DNA of 54,602 nt from Candidatus Faecousia faecavium (GTDB taxonomy: Bacteria; Bacillota; Clostridia; Oscillospirales; Oscillospiraceae). The notes below the pieces were generated by a model. That model was not told where the DNA came from, did not search any database, and saw only the letters and a list, made by a program, of their open reading frames with translations. Location: assembly GCA_018712645.1 (NCBI GenBank), contig DVGO01000015.1, positions 1-54,602 on the forward strand, in the 5' to 3' direction. Shown here one piece after another: positions 1 through 9,778 of the stretch; the stretch's first letter is position 1, and each line of letters begins with the position of its first letter. The translations under genes were made by a program, and so were the position numbers.

Positions 1-1461
1 TGTATCGCCACCTCCGGCCCCGGTGCCACCAATCTGGTCACCGGTATTGCCACCGCTTACATCGATTCCGTCCCGCTGGTTGCCATTACAGGCAACGTGC
101 CCACTACCATCATCGGCACCGATGGTTTCCAGGAAATCGATATTACCGGCGTGACCCTGCCCATCACCAAGCACAATTACTTTGTTGGCTCCATTGATAA
201 GCTGGCAGACACCATCCGGGAAGCCTTCCGGCTGGCCAAATCCGGCCGTCCCGGCCCCGTTCTGATTGATGTGCCCAAGGATGTTCAGGTTGCCCAGTGG
301 GAATACGAACCCCAGGACGCGGTTGCCGCTGAGGAAAGTTTCCCTGCCAAGGATATTCGCATCCAACAAGCTGCCGACTGCATCAACGCCGCCCAGCGTC
401 CCTTCCTGTACTTTGGCGGCGGTCTGATTACCAGCGATGCTCAGGATGAACTGCTGCAGATTGCAGAACGGATTGACGCACCCATTGGCTGCTCCATGAT
501 GGGCATTTCCGGTGTTCCCACCGATTACCCCCGGTTCCTGGGTATGCAGGGCATGCACGGCCATTATGCCTGCTCTACCGCCATGCACCACGCTGACTGC
601 ATTATCGCCCTGGGATGCCGGTTCAACGATCGGGTTACTGGCGACCGGGCCAAGTTTGCGGTAGGCGCCAAGATTGTCCACATCGACATTGACGGTGCCG
701 AGCTGGGCAAAACCGTTACCCCCGCCCATGGTCTGCGGGGTGACGTGAAAAAGACGCTGCAAAAGCTGCTGCCCCTGCTGAAGGAAGTCAAGCATCCTCA
801 GTGGCAGGAAACCATTGACCGTTTTCTGGAAGAAGAGCAGCAGGGTATGGACAACCGGGAAGGCATGACCCCCCGCAATGTCATTGGTCTGCTCAACCAG
901 CACCTGAACGAAAACACCCCCGTTGCCACCGATGTGGGCCAGCACCAGATGTGGGCTGCACAGTATCTGAACCTGAAGAATACTCGCCGGTTCATTTCCA
1001 GCGGCGGTCTGGGTACCATGGGCTTCGGTATGGGTGCCGCTATGGGCGCTGCACTGGGCACCAAGGAGCGAGCTGTACTGGTTACCGGTGACGGAAGCTT
1101 CGGCATGAATCTGAACGAGCTGGCCACCGCCGTGGTCAACCGGGTTCCTCTGGTGATTCTGCTGCTGAACAACGGTGTTCTGGGTATGGTTCGCCAGTGG
1201 CAGACCCTGTTCTTCGACAAACATTATTCCAACACCACCCTGTCTGACCGTCAGACGGACTTTGTAAAGCTGGCTGAGGCTTTTGGCGCCAAGGCAAGTC
1301 GGGCGCTGACCCTGGAGGAACTGGAAGAGGCTCTGACCAAGGCTTTCGCCTGCGACGGTCCTTATCTGATTGACTGCGCTATTGACAAAGACGAATTCGT
1401 TTTGCCCATGCTGCCTCCCGGCGGTTCCATGGATGATATCATTGTAAGGATTGGTGATTGA
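1..1461 (+). CDS. ilvB: Acetolactate synthase large subunit, 5' end cut by window edge
   Basis: Catalytic subunit of acetohydroxyacid synthase, which condenses pyruvate with pyruvate or 2-oxobutyrate in the first common step of valine, leucine and isoleucine synthesis. The frame is open from base 1 and reads CIATSGPGATN, an internal part of the N-terminal TPP-enzyme domain, so roughly 70-80 residues, including the catalytic glutamate region, lie outside the window. The C-terminal TPP-binding motif is clear at about residue 363 of the visible part (GDGSFGMNLNEL, ending in LLLNN). The first ATG in the frame, at 97, is internal and is not the start. The stop lies just before ilvN, and the genes that follow are ilvN, ilvC and ilvD, so the assignment is firm. 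Confidence 0.96.
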   Translation, partial: CIATSGPGATNLVTGIATAYIDSVPLVAITGNVPTTIIGTDGFQEIDITGVTLPITKHNYFVGSIDKLADTIREAFRLAKSGRPGPVLIDVPKDVQVAQWEYEPQDAVAAEESFPAKDIRIQQAADCINAAQRPFLYFGGGLITSDAQDELLQIAERIDAPIGCSMMGISGVPTDYPRFLGMQGMHGHYACSTAMHHADCIIALGCRFNDRVTGDRAKFAVGAKIVHIDIDGAELGKTVTPAHGLRGDVKKTLQKLLPLLKEVKHPQWQETIDRFLEEEQQGMDNREGMTPRNVIGLLNQHLNENTPVATDVGQHQMWAAQYLNLKNTRRFISSGGLGTMGFGMGAAMGAALGTKERAVLVTGDGSFGMNLNELATAVVNRVPLVILLLNNGVLGMVRQWQTLFFDKHYSNTTLSDRQTDFVKLAEAFGAKASRALTLEELEEALTKAFACDGPYLIDCAIDKDEFVLPMLPPGGSMDDIIVRIGD

Positions 1462-1462
1462 T

Positions 1463-1969
1463 ATGAAGAAATTTACTGTAGCCATTCTGGTCAACAACCA
1501 ATTCGGCGTTCTGAACCGGGTCACCAGCATGTTCCGCCGCCGTCAGTTCAATATCACGTCTCTGACCGTCAGCGAGACGGAGTCCGAGGAATTCTCCCGG
1601 ATTACCGTACAGTCGGAAGGCGACGAAGTAAAAAAAGAGCAGCTGATCAACCAGCTGTACAAACTGCCCGATGTGTGCTCCGTTGCGGAACTGGACGATG
1701 TGGACACCGTAGGCCGGGAACTTCTGCTGATCAAAATGCGCAATGACCCTGCTGCCCGCAACGACATCCGCTCCGCTTCCACCGCTTACGAAGGCAAAGT
1801 GGTAGACTACACCAAAGACTCCTTCATCATTCAGATGGTGGGCGACAGCCGGAAAATTGACAACTTTATCGACCTGATGCGGGACTTTGAGATTCTGGAA
1901 ATCTGCCGCACCGGCCTTGTCACCCTCCAGAGAGGTGCTACCACCATCCGCAGAGTGACCAACCTGTAA
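1463..1969 (+). CDS. ilvN: Acetolactate synthase regulatory small subunit
   Basis: A 168-residue regulatory subunit that activates IlvB and usually confers feedback inhibition by valine. The N-terminal ACT domain is plain (KKFTVAILVNNQFGVLNRVT, residues 2-21) and is followed by the small-subunit C-terminal domain ending in GLVTLQRG. The frame extends upstream to a TTG at 1451 and a GTG at 1454, but those overlap ilvB. The ATG at 1463 matches the family N terminus and has AAGGA at 1446-1450 as a somewhat distant ribosome site. The start is 1 base after the ilvB stop, so translation is probably coupled. Confidence 0.95.
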   Translation: MKKFTVAILVNNQFGVLNRVTSMFRRRQFNITSLTVSETESEEFSRITVQSEGDEVKKEQLINQLYKLPDVCSVAELDDVDTVGRELLLIKMRNDPAARNDIRSASTAYEGKVVDYTKDSFIIQMVGDSRKIDNFIDLMRDFEILEICRTGLVTLQRGATTIRRVTNL

Positions 1970-2031
1970 TTTCTCTTGTTTTCCCTTATCCCCGATAATC
2001 GAAATAAAAATGAACTAATTTTGGGAGGTAA

Positions 2032-3054
<1,023 letters not shown>

Positions 3055-3061
3055 TTCTGTA

Positions 3062-3099
3062 CCACAGGAGGGGCTCTGCCCCTCCTTCTGTGGATTTTT
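3062..3099 (+). terminator. Hairpin after ilvC, possible partial terminator
   Basis: The inverted repeat CCACAG/CTGTGG continues into AGGGGC/GCCCCT around a short loop and is followed by ATTTTT. It sits between ilvC and ilvD, which look like one operon, so it may attenuate or stabilise the upstream message rather than fully terminate. Confidence 0.55.
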
Positions 3100-3126
3100 C
3101 GATATTTCAGAAAGTGGGAATTTCCT

Positions 3127-4785
3127 ATGATCAAAGACACAATCGTAAACGGTCCCCAGAATGCGCCCCATCGCAGCCTCTATCACGCTTTGGGGCTGAC
3201 CCACGAGGAACAGCAGCGGCCTCTGATCGGCATTGTCAGTTCCTACAATGAAATTGTTCCCGGTCACATGAACCTGGACAAAATCGTGGAAGCGGTAAAG
3301 ATGGGCGTTGCCATGGCTGGCGGCACTCCCATCGTCTTCCCCGCCATCGCCGTCTGCGACGGCATTGCCATGGGCCACGAGGGCATGAAGTACTCCCTGG
3401 TTACTCGGGATCTGATTGCCGACTCCACCGAAGCTATGGTCAAAGCTCACGGCTTTGACGGTCTGGTTATGATACCCAACTGCGACAAAAACGTGCCGGG
3501 TCTTTTGATGGCAGCTGCCCGGGTCAATATCCCCACTATTTTCGTCAGCGGCGGCCCCATGATGGCCGGTCGGGTGGATGGCAAGAAAACCAGCCTGTCC
3601 AGCATGTTTGAAGCGGTGGGTGCCTACTCTGCCGGAAAAATCGACGAAAACCAGCTGCGGGTCTGTGAAGAAAATACATGTCCCACCTGCGGTTCCTGCT
3701 CCGGCATGTACACCGCCAATTCCATGAACTGTCTGACGGAAGTTCTGGGCATGGGCTTGCGGGGCAACGGCACCATTCCTGCGGTTTACTCTGCCCGGAT
3801 CGAGCTGGCAAAGCATGCCGGTATGCAGATTATGAACCTGGTAAAGGAGAATATCCGCCCCCGGGATATTATGACCGCTGCGGCAATTCGCAACGCCCTG
3901 ACTGCGGACATGGCGCTGGGCTGCTCCACTAACTCCATGCTCCATCTGCCCGCCATTGCCAACGAGTGCCAGGTGGAATTCAACCTGGATATGGCCAACG
4001 AAATCAGTGCCAAGACTCCCAACCTGTGCCACCTGGCACCCGCAGGTCCCACTTATATGGAAGATCTGAACGAAGCCGGCGGCGTATATGCGGTTCTGAA
4101 AGAACTGACCAAGGGCAATCTGCTGGATACTTCGGTAATGACCGTCACCGGGAAAACTCTGGGCGAGAACATTGCCACGGCATATAACCGGGACCCCTCT
4201 GTGATCCGTCCCTACGAAGATCCCTACTCCCCCACCGGCGGCATTGCGGTGCTGCGGGGCAATCTGGCTATGGAAGGCAGCGTTGTCAAGCGCAGCGCCG
4301 TTCTGCCGGAAATGCTGGTCCACGAAGGTCCTGCCCGGGTGTTTGAATGTGAAGAAGATGCCCAGGCTGCCATCAATGCCGGAAAGATTCAGCCCGGTGA
4401 TGTGGTAGTCATCCGTTACGAAGGCCCCAAGGGCGGCCCTGGTATGCGGGAAATGCTGAATCCCACCTCCGCCATTATGGGCATGGGTCTGGGCAACAGC
4501 GTGGCACTGATTACCGATGGACGGTTCAGCGGCGCTACCCGTGGTGCCTGCATTGGTCACGTCTCTCCCGAAGCCGCTGCTGGCGGCGTGATCGGCGTGG
4601 TTCAGGAAGGCGACATCATCCACATTGACATTCCGGGCAGCAAGCTGGAACTGAAGATCTCCGACGAAGAGCTGGCAGCCCGAATGGCGAACTTTGTTCC
4701 CAAGAAGAAGGAACTGTCCGGTTATCTCAAGCGCTATGCTGCCTTGGTTTCCAGCGGTGCCAAGGGTGCAATTTTGAACGTATGA
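3127..4785 (+). CDS. ilvD: Dihydroxy-acid dehydratase
   Basis: Dehydrates 2,3-dihydroxy-isovalerate or -methylvalerate to the 2-oxo acids, the third step of branched-chain synthesis. The iron-sulfur ligands expected in the family are visible: C119 in CDKNVPG, and the CPTCGSC cluster at 185-191. The C-terminal active-site stretch [15 protein letters not shown] is also intact. Length (552 residues) is normal. The last codon overlaps the ATG of the DUF815 ATPase gene (ATGA at 4782), so the two are probably translated together. Confidence 0.97.
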   Translation: MIKDTIVNGPQNAPHRSLYHALGLTHEEQQRPLIGIVSSYNEIVPGHMNLDKIVEAVKMGVAMAGGTPIVFPAIAVCDGIAMGHEGMKYSLVTRDLIADSTEAMVKAHGFDGLVMIPNCDKNVPGLLMAAARVNIPTIFVSGGPMMAGRVDGKKTSLSSMFEAVGAYSAGKIDENQLRVCEENTCPTCGSCSGMYTANSMNCLTEVLGMGLRGNGTIPAVYSARIELAKHAGMQIMNLVKENIRPRDIMTAAAIRNALTADMALGCSTNSMLHLPAIANECQVEFNLDMANEISAKTPNLCHLAPAGPTYMEDLNEAGGVYAVLKELTKGNLLDTSVMTVTGKTLGENIATAYNRDPSVIRPYEDPYSPTGGIAVLRGNLAMEGSVVKRSAVLPEMLVHEGPARVFECEEDAQAAINAGKIQPGDVVVIRYEGPKGGPGMREMLNPTSAIMGMGLGNSVALITDGRFSGATRGACIGHVSPEAAAGGVIGVVQEGDIIHIDIPGSKLELKISDEELAARMANFVPKKKELSGYLKRYAALVSSGAKGAILNV

Positions 4786-5981
4786 CAAAGAACAGTCTTT
4801 CCCAATTACAGATTCGTCTGCATTCTCTGGCGATTTTCCGCAATCTTCTGAACGACCCGGTGATGGAGAGTCTGCTGGTGTACCTGGAATCTCTTCAGAT
4901 TGGCCCCCTTTCTCATGCGGTGTCCTGTTATGGCCAGTTTGTCTCCCGGCTCTACGCCGCCGGGAGCACGACCCTGGCCCGGTATGTGGAGCAGCTGGCA
5001 GGTGACGACGAAAATCCCTACATCCGCCGGATCGGTCGGGGCGAAACCCCCGCTCCGGAGATGGTGGGATGCGTTCGGGCGGAATTGGATATTCTTCAAG
5101 CTGCTGCGGATTTAACCCCGGAAACCTTGCGCTCCGGGCTGGAGTGGGATGGGTATTTGCCGGTATTTCAGACAGAACCGGTGGACATTGCTGCCAGCTA
5201 TCGCCACCGGTGCGAAAACATCGGCAAGCTGGGCTATGGCATCTATGCCCGTCACCGGATGTTCTATGTGGGAGACAACGGACAGATTGTCCCCGTCCAC
5301 AACCCGGACAAGATTCGCCTGTCTTCCCTGATCGACTACAAGCGGGAGCAGCAGATTATTCTGGACAACACCCTGGCGCTGCTCTCCGGCAAGCCTGCCG
5401 CCAATATCCTGCTCACCGGCGATGCCGGTACCGGAAAATCCTCCACTGTAAAAGCGGTAGTCAATGAGCTTGCCTACAAGGGACTGCGGATTCTGGAAGT
5501 GCGCAAGGAACAGCTGCATGCCATTCCTGCCATTCTGGATGAGCTGAACAGCAATCCGCTGAAATTCATCCTCTTTATCGACGACCTGTCCTTTCAGAAA
5601 GATGACGACAACTTCAGCGCCCTGAAGGCCATACTGGAAGGCAGCGTTTCTGCCAAGAGCCGGAACATTGTGATTTATGCCACCTCCAACCGGCGGCATC
5701 TGGTGAAGGAAACCTTCTCCGACCGGGATGGGGACGACGTGCACCGCAACGACACCATGCAGGAACTGCTGTCGCTATCTGAACGGTTCGGCATTCAGGT
5801 AACCTTCCAGAAGCCGGACAAGAAAACCTACCTGGGCATTGTTCATCACCTGGCAAAGGAAAAGGGCATTCAAATAGAAGAAAGCCAGCTGGATGCCCTG
5901 GCAGAGCGCTATGCGCTGGGCCGCAGCGGGCGATCCGCTCGGGCTGCCAATCAATTTATTGATGGACTGCTGGCAAAATAA
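4782..5981 (+). CDS. DUF815-family AAA ATPase
   Basis: A 399-residue ATPase of the DUF815 group. The C-terminal half holds Walker A GDAGTGKS at 213-220, Walker B LFIDD near residue 265, a sensor-like region [10 protein letters not shown], and a lid ending in [14 protein letters not shown]. The N-terminal 200 residues have no motif I recognise. The molecular function of the family is not established; it resembles MoxR/RuvB-like P-loop proteins. The start overlaps the ilvD stop (ATGA), which fixes it. A terminator follows, so it ends the ilv transcript. No functional link with branched-chain synthesis is known to me; co-transcription is the only evidence. Confidence 0.88.
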   Translation: MTKNSLSQLQIRLHSLAIFRNLLNDPVMESLLVYLESLQIGPLSHAVSCYGQFVSRLYAAGSTTLARYVEQLAGDDENPYIRRIGRGETPAPEMVGCVRAELDILQAAADLTPETLRSGLEWDGYLPVFQTEPVDIAASYRHRCENIGKLGYGIYARHRMFYVGDNGQIVPVHNPDKIRLSSLIDYKREQQIILDNTLALLSGKPAANILLTGDAGTGKSSTVKAVVNELAYKGLRILEVRKEQLHAIPAILDELNSNPLKFILFIDDLSFQKDDDNFSALKAILEGSVSAKSRNIVIYATSNRRHLVKETFSDRDGDDVHRNDTMQELLSLSERFGIQVTFQKPDKKTYLGIVHHLAKEKGIQIEESQLDALAERYALGRSGRSARAANQFIDGLLAK

Positions 5982-5998
5982 CGATTCTCCCAATGAAA

Positions 5999-6040
5999 AC
6001 TGTGCGCCGAACGTAAGATTTCGGCGCACAGTCTTTTTCT
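5999..6040 (+). terminator. Rho-independent terminator of the ilv/DUF815 operon
   Basis: A 13-bp perfect stem (ACTGTGCGCCGAA pairing with its complement at 6020-6032) is followed by CTTTTTCT. Confidence 0.9.
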
Positions 6041-6121
6041 AAGCAAGTTTTTCCGACACTCTGGGTAAAACATTTTTTGTTCTTTTTTTACAAAAACTTC
6101 ATCGAACCAAGGAATGCGATA

Positions 6122-6130
6122 TGGTACAAT
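6122..6130 (+). promoter_or_regulatory. Extended -10 promoter element for the TIM-barrel gene
   Basis: TGGTACAAT has the TGn extension and a good -10 hexamer about 60 bases before the start at 6190. No convincing -35 box is visible at the right distance; the upstream stretch is T-rich. Confidence 0.4.
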
Positions 6131-6189
6131 GATTTTAATACGTTTATCCGTGTTTCACTTCTTCGGAAGTACTCAGAAAAGAGGTGCCT

Positions 6190-6876
6190 ATGAACATCAT
6201 CGAAAAAGCAGTCCCTCCCCGCATTGATGGAACCCTTCGCAAATTTTCCCTTCGTGTTCCGGAGGCCATCTGGAAGTGCAGCGGCATTATCCTGTTTGGA
6301 CGCAGAATCAAGTCCCTGGCCTTTACCACCGATCTGGCAATTCTGCGCAATCTCAATGCCGACGCCATTCTGGCGGTTTATCCCTTTACCCCCCAGCCTA
6401 TTATCAACCAGGCGCTGCTGACAGCTGCGGACATTCCCGTTTTTGCCGGCGTGGGCGGCGGTTTGACCAAGGGCAAGCGAGTGGTCACCCTGGGCGTTTT
6501 CTCCGAGATGCAGGGCGCTGTGGGGCTTGTGGTTAACGCACCTACCGCACCGGAAGTCATTGCCCAGCTGTCGGAAAATGTGGATATTCCCATTGTGGTA
6601 ACCGTGACCCGATGGTGTGAGGAACTGCACCAACAAATCGAAGCCGGAGCCTCCATACTGAATGTGGCAGCCGGTGCCAATACCGCTGATCTGGTGCGTC
6701 AGGTTCGGAGCATGTATCCGGACATTCCGATTATGGCCAGCGGCGGGCCTACCGATGAAAGCGTACTGGTTACCATTGCCGCCGGCGCCAACGCCATTAC
6801 CTGGACGCCGCCGTCAAACAAAGAAGTTTTCAGCGACGTGATGGCCAATTACCGGGACGGGAAAGAGCATTCCTAA
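6190..6876 (+). CDS. Conserved TIM-barrel protein, function unknown (often labelled hydrolase)
   Basis: A 228-residue protein with alternating strand/helix segments and a phosphate- or flavin-binding style C terminus (IMASGGPTDESVLVTIAAGANAI), like the IMPDH/nitronate monooxygenase superfamily. Glycine-rich GVGGGLTKGKR near residue 93 is a second ligand-loop candidate. Clostridial relatives are usually labelled hydrolase without evidence. A GTG at 6184 is in frame, but AGAGG at 6179-6183 is correctly placed for the ATG at 6190. It is monocistronic between two terminators. There is no signal peptide, so it should be cytosolic. Substrate cannot be predicted. Confidence 0.75.
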   Translation: MNIIEKAVPPRIDGTLRKFSLRVPEAIWKCSGIILFGRRIKSLAFTTDLAILRNLNADAILAVYPFTPQPIINQALLTAADIPVFAGVGGGLTKGKRVVTLGVFSEMQGAVGLVVNAPTAPEVIAQLSENVDIPIVVTVTRWCEELHQQIEAGASILNVAAGANTADLVRQVRSMYPDIPIMASGGPTDESVLVTIAAGANAITWTPPSNKEVFSDVMANYRDGKEHS

Positions 6877-6886
6877 AAGAAAACAT

Positions 6887-6942
6887 CCCCCTTGCCTGCT
6901 GCCGGGAATTTGCCCGGTAAGCCATGCAAGGGGGGCATTTTT
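6887..6942. terminator. Bidirectional terminator between convergent genes
   Basis: CCCCCTTGC at 6887-6895 pairs with GCAAGGGGG at 6926-6934, enclosing a second small hairpin (CCGGG/CCCGG). T-runs flank both sides. It serves the TIM-barrel gene on the plus strand and the CLC gene on the minus strand. Confidence 0.85.
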
Positions 6943-6945
6943 TTG

Positions 6946-8220
6946 TTACTCCGGAAGGTTCTCGACCTCTTTTTCCACACTGCTTCGTTTGACCATGCGG
7001 GATTTGGAGAACTGGATAATTTGACAGGAGTACAGTCCCCAGTTTCCGGAAATCACGAAACCAATGACTCCCACCAGGGCGAACAAATGCAGATTGGCGC
7101 TGCCGAACATTTCAATGCTGAGAATCAGCGCCGCAATGGGGCTATTGGTGACGCAGCAAAACAAGCCCACCAGTCCCAAAGCTCCGGCAAGTCCCGGGTC
7201 CAGTCCCAGCAGTCCTCCCACCACGCAGCCAAAGGTTGCGCCAATACAGAACGTGGGGACAATTTCGCCGCCTTTGAATCCGGCGGAGAGGGTAATGGCA
7301 GTAAAGAGCAGTTTCATCAGGAAGTCATACCAGTTTGCCTCTCCCGCCACTGCCTTCAGTGCCATATCCATTCCGGCACCGCTGTAACGCTGATCCCCTA
7401 CCAACAGGGTCATCACGATCACTGCAGCACCACCCAGGACGATCCGCAGCATATCATTGGGAATCCGTTTCTTCGCCAGATGCTCCACCTGGTGGAAGCA
7501 GTAGCACATCACCATTCCCAGAACGCCAACCAGTACCGCCAGGGCCAGAAGCTGAGCCCCCTCAACTACAGTGAAAGCAGCAGCTTTCTCCAAGGGGAAG
7601 GTCTCTGCATGGACGCCCAGAATCCCGGACACATGGCTGGCGGAAATCGCCGCCAGATAACACGGCAACAGCGCCGGGGAGAAAATAATCCCCACAGATG
7701 CAAACTCCATGGTAAACAGAGTCGCTGTCAAAGGTGTTCCAAACAATCCGGCAAACACCGCTGCCATGCCGGCCATGGTCAGTACGACCCGTTCATTTTC
7801 TTTCAAATGCAGCAGTTTTCCCAACAGTGAGCCGGTAGAGCCACCCAGCTGCAGTGCAGCGCCCTCCCGTCCAGCGGAACCGCCAAAAAAGTGGGTAATG
7901 ACCGTAGACAGGAAAATGACCGGAGCTACTGCGGTGCGTACATTTCCATCATTCAAAATGGCATCGATCACTTCATTGGTTCCCCGATTTCCCCGCAGGC
8001 GGAAAAGGCGGTAGAGTCCCAGGGTCATAAGACCGCCCACTGGGAGAAAAAACAGCACCCAGGGATGTTGCCCCCGGATTCCGGTGACAAAGGTCAGCGC
8101 GTAGTGAAATCCCGCGCCCAGTAATCCACCGAAAATCCCCATAACCGTACCGAGAATCCCCCATTTGAACAGGATTTTCCAGTACTTTTCCGGATGGTGC
8201 AGATGTTCAAGCACAGACAT
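6946..8220 (-). CDS. CLC-family anion channel or antiporter, possibly fluoride type
   Basis: An integral membrane protein of 424 residues with about 10-12 hydrophobic segments. CLC hallmarks are GGSAGREGAALQLGG with gating glutamate E119, GTPLTATLFTMEF (161-173), and GGEIVPTF near the C terminus. The usual chloride-selectivity motif GSGIPEIE is absent; the matching loop reads RGTNEVIDAI. The internal proton glutamate of the E. coli protein aligns with F173. Both features recall the CLC-F branch, but this is an inference. The frame runs further upstream, but AAAGAGG before the ATG at 8220 and the family N terminus favour this start. No CBS domains follow. Confidence 0.85.
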   Translation of the reverse strand: MSVLEHLHHPEKYWKILFKWGILGTVMGIFGGLLGAGFHYALTFVTGIRGQHPWVLFFLPVGGLMTLGLYRLFRLRGNRGTNEVIDAILNDGNVRTAVAPVIFLSTVITHFFGGSAGREGAALQLGGSTGSLLGKLLHLKENERVVLTMAGMAAVFAGLFGTPLTATLFTMEFASVGIIFSPALLPCYLAAISASHVSGILGVHAETFPLEKAAAFTVVEGAQLLALAVLVGVLGMVMCYCFHQVEHLAKKRIPNDMLRIVLGGAAVIVMTLLVGDQRYSGAGMDMALKAVAGEANWYDFLMKLLFTAITLSAGFKGGEIVPTFCIGATFGCVVGGLLGLDPGLAGALGLVGLFCCVTNSPIAALILSIEMFGSANLHLFALVGVIGFVISGNWGLYSCQIIQFSKSRMVKRSSVEKEVENLPE

Positions 8221-8252
8221 GGTTTTTCCTCTTTCTTGGATCAGAATTTGCT

Positions 8253-8275
8253 GCTTGCGGCATAGCTTGCCGCAA
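8253..8275 (-). promoter_or_regulatory. 5' UTR stem-loop of the CLC gene
   Basis: CTTGCGGCA pairs with TGCCGCAAG around a 5-base loop in the leader of the CLC transcript. No T-run follows on the minus strand, so it is not a terminator. It does not show the fluoride-riboswitch consensus. Confidence 0.45.
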
Positions 8276-8283
8276 GGCCATTT

Positions 8284-8312
8284 ATCATAGCACGTTCCTG
8301 CAGATTTTTCCA
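8284..8312 (-). promoter_or_regulatory. Promoter of the CLC gene
   Basis: Read on the minus strand: TGGAAA, a 17-base spacer, then TATGAT preceded by TGC (extended -10). It lies about 65 bases before the CLC start. Confidence 0.55.
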
Positions 8313-8343
8313 GAGGCATTTTTCTATTATCCGTTGAAAGGGC

Positions 8344-8377
8344 AGAAAAAGCGGACGCAGGCAAGCTCTGCGTCCGC
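8344..8377 (-). terminator. Terminator of the ywlG-yggS unit
   Basis: On the minus strand, perfect 10-bp stem GCGGACGCAG/CTGCGTCCGC around a 7-base loop, followed by TTTTTC. Confidence 0.9.
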
Positions 8378-8382
8378 TTCCG

Positions 8383-9105
8383 TTACTTGTTGCCGTAGTC
8401 GCGCTGTCCGTAAATGGCAGTACCAATGCGCACAATGGTTGCACCTTCGGCAATGGCAGCAGCGTAGTCTCCGCTCATGCCCATGGAAAGAATCTCCATG
8501 TCAGTATTTTCATAATGCCGGTTCTGCGCCGCAAAGAGCAGTTCCCGCATGGCGGCAAAATAGCGCCGAGTAGCAGCTTCGTCGGCATCTGCCGGAGGAA
8601 TGGCCATCAAGCCACGAACCCGGATGTGGGATTTTTCTGCCGCCTGTTCCAGCAAGGACCAAAGCTGCTCGGGCTGCAGGCCGCTTTTGCTCAATTCCTC
8701 ACCGATGTTGATTTCCACCAGAATATCCTGAACCAGATTCAGGCGCTGGGCAGCCAGGTCAATCTTATCCAGCAGCCGGGAGCTGTCCACGCTCTGAATC
8801 AGAGCTGCACGGCCCACAACTTTGTTGACCTTGTTGGTTTGCAGATGGCCGATGAAATGTCCCGGTTTTCCCAGATAGGCTCCGGCATCGTATTTTTCCA
8901 CCAGTTCCTGTACATGGTTTTCTCCAAACAGATCAATGGGAAGCTCCGCACTGAATCGCACTTCTTCCACTGTACGGGTTTTACAGGCGGCGCAAAGCTG
9001 GATTTCTTCCGGTGCCCGGCCTGCGCTTCTGGCTGCTGCTGCCATGGTCTCCCGAATACGGGCCACGGCCTCCTGCATTTGCTGTTGCTGCGGTTTCGGA
9101 ATCAT
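8383..9105 (-). CDS. yggS: YggS/PROSC-family pyridoxal-phosphate homeostasis protein
   Basis: A 240-residue single-domain PLP-binding protein related to the N-terminal barrel of alanine racemase; it buffers free PLP and has no known catalytic reaction. The PLP lysine is K42 in LCAACKTRTVEEV. Other family marks are FGENHVQELVEKY, HFIGHLQTNKVNKVV, the ISMGMSGDYAAAI-type phosphate loop (here LSMGMSGDYAAAI) and RIGTAIYG at the C terminus. The ATG overlaps the ywlG stop (ATGA at 9102-9105), with GAGGAAAG just upstream, so the pair is translationally coupled. Many Firmicutes keep yggS near sepF and divIVA; here it is not. Confidence 0.93.
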   Translation of the reverse strand: MIPKPQQQQMQEAVARIRETMAAAARSAGRAPEEIQLCAACKTRTVEEVRFSAELPIDLFGENHVQELVEKYDAGAYLGKPGHFIGHLQTNKVNKVVGRAALIQSVDSSRLLDKIDLAAQRLNLVQDILVEINIGEELSKSGLQPEQLWSLLEQAAEKSHIRVRGLMAIPPADADEAATRRYFAAMRELLFAAQNRHYENTDMEILSMGMSGDYAAAIAEGATIVRIGTAIYGQRDYGNK

Positions 9106-9659
9106 CTTCTTTCCTCCTCACTGTATACCGCCCGGGCACCGCCGATCAGCGGCGGGCGGGTACAGGCACAGATCAAAATTGCCTGCCCAATGTGGTCCAG
9201 GGACAGGCGGACAGGAACCGCCACCCGGCGCAGGTGCATTCCGATCAAGGTAGCGCCGATATCCATTCCAGCCTCTGCCTGGATCTGCTCCACCAGTACC
9301 GGGTCCTGGAAGGCACGCCAGCAGTTGGTGGCCCAGCTGCCTCCCGCATGGGGCTGAGGGATGGCGGAGACAATCTGCAAATTCCGCTGACGGGCAACCG
9401 AGCGTTCCACCACAATGGCCCGATTCAGGTGCTCACAGCACTGGGCAGCCAAGAAAATCCCCTGTTCCCGCAGCACCGGGAGAATTCCTTCCAATACTGC
9501 AGCAGCCGCTTCCATGCTGGAATGCTTGCCAATTCTGCCGCCCACAATTTCGCTGCTTGAGCAGCCTACCACAAAAACATCTCCCGGCTCCAGTTTCGCC
9601 TGGGCCAGCAATTCCTGGGCTGCCTGACGGGCCTGGGATGTTATTTCCGAAAGTTCCAT
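9102..9659 (-). CDS. ywlG: YwlG / TIGR01440 (UPF0340) family protein
   Basis: A 185-residue conserved Firmicutes protein of unknown function. Family marks are VVGCSSSEIVGGRIGKHSS near residues 31-49, ILPVLREQGIFLAAQCCEHLNRA, and a C terminus with DIGATLIGMHLRRVAVPVR. Conserved cysteines in AAQCCEH suggest a bound ligand or metal, which is speculation. The frame opens at 9707, but the ATG at 9659 has GGGGGTAAGGA in front and matches the usual N terminus (MELSEITSQA). It is the first gene of a two-gene unit with yggS. Confidence 0.88.
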   Translation of the reverse strand: MELSEITSQARQAAQELLAQAKLEPGDVFVVGCSSSEIVGGRIGKHSSMEAAAAVLEGILPVLREQGIFLAAQCCEHLNRAIVVERSVARQRNLQIVSAIPQPHAGGSWATNCWRAFQDPVLVEQIQAEAGMDIGATLIGMHLRRVAVPVRLSLDHIGQAILICACTRPPLIGGARAVYSEEERR

Positions 9660-9705
9660 ATCCTTACCCCCTGTACTCCGGCATACTGTCCGGATCTTTT
9701 TTCTC

Positions 9706-9714
9706 ATTATACCA
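9706..9714 (-). promoter_or_regulatory. Extended -10 promoter of ywlG-yggS
   Basis: On the minus strand TGGTATAAT, a consensus -10 with the TGn extension, about 47 bases before the ywlG start. The -35 region (TTTCCC at 17 bases) is poor. Confidence 0.55.
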
Positions 9715-9734
9715 CAGATTTTGTTTCAGGGAAA

Positions 9735-9774
9735 GAGAGAAAACGCCTTCGCAGCAACAGCTTGCGAAGGCGTT
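9735..9774 (-). terminator. Terminator after the LytTR/DUF3021 pair
   Basis: Perfect 12-bp stem AACGCCTTCGCA (9742-9753 with its complement at 9763-9774), followed on the minus strand by TTCTCTCTTT. Confidence 0.75.
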
Positions 9775-9778
9775 GGGT

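Noticed and set aside
8221-8340. Fluoride riboswitch in the CLC leader
   Set aside because: The leader has a stem-loop, but the conserved core of the fluoride riboswitch was not found by eye; a covariance search would settle it.
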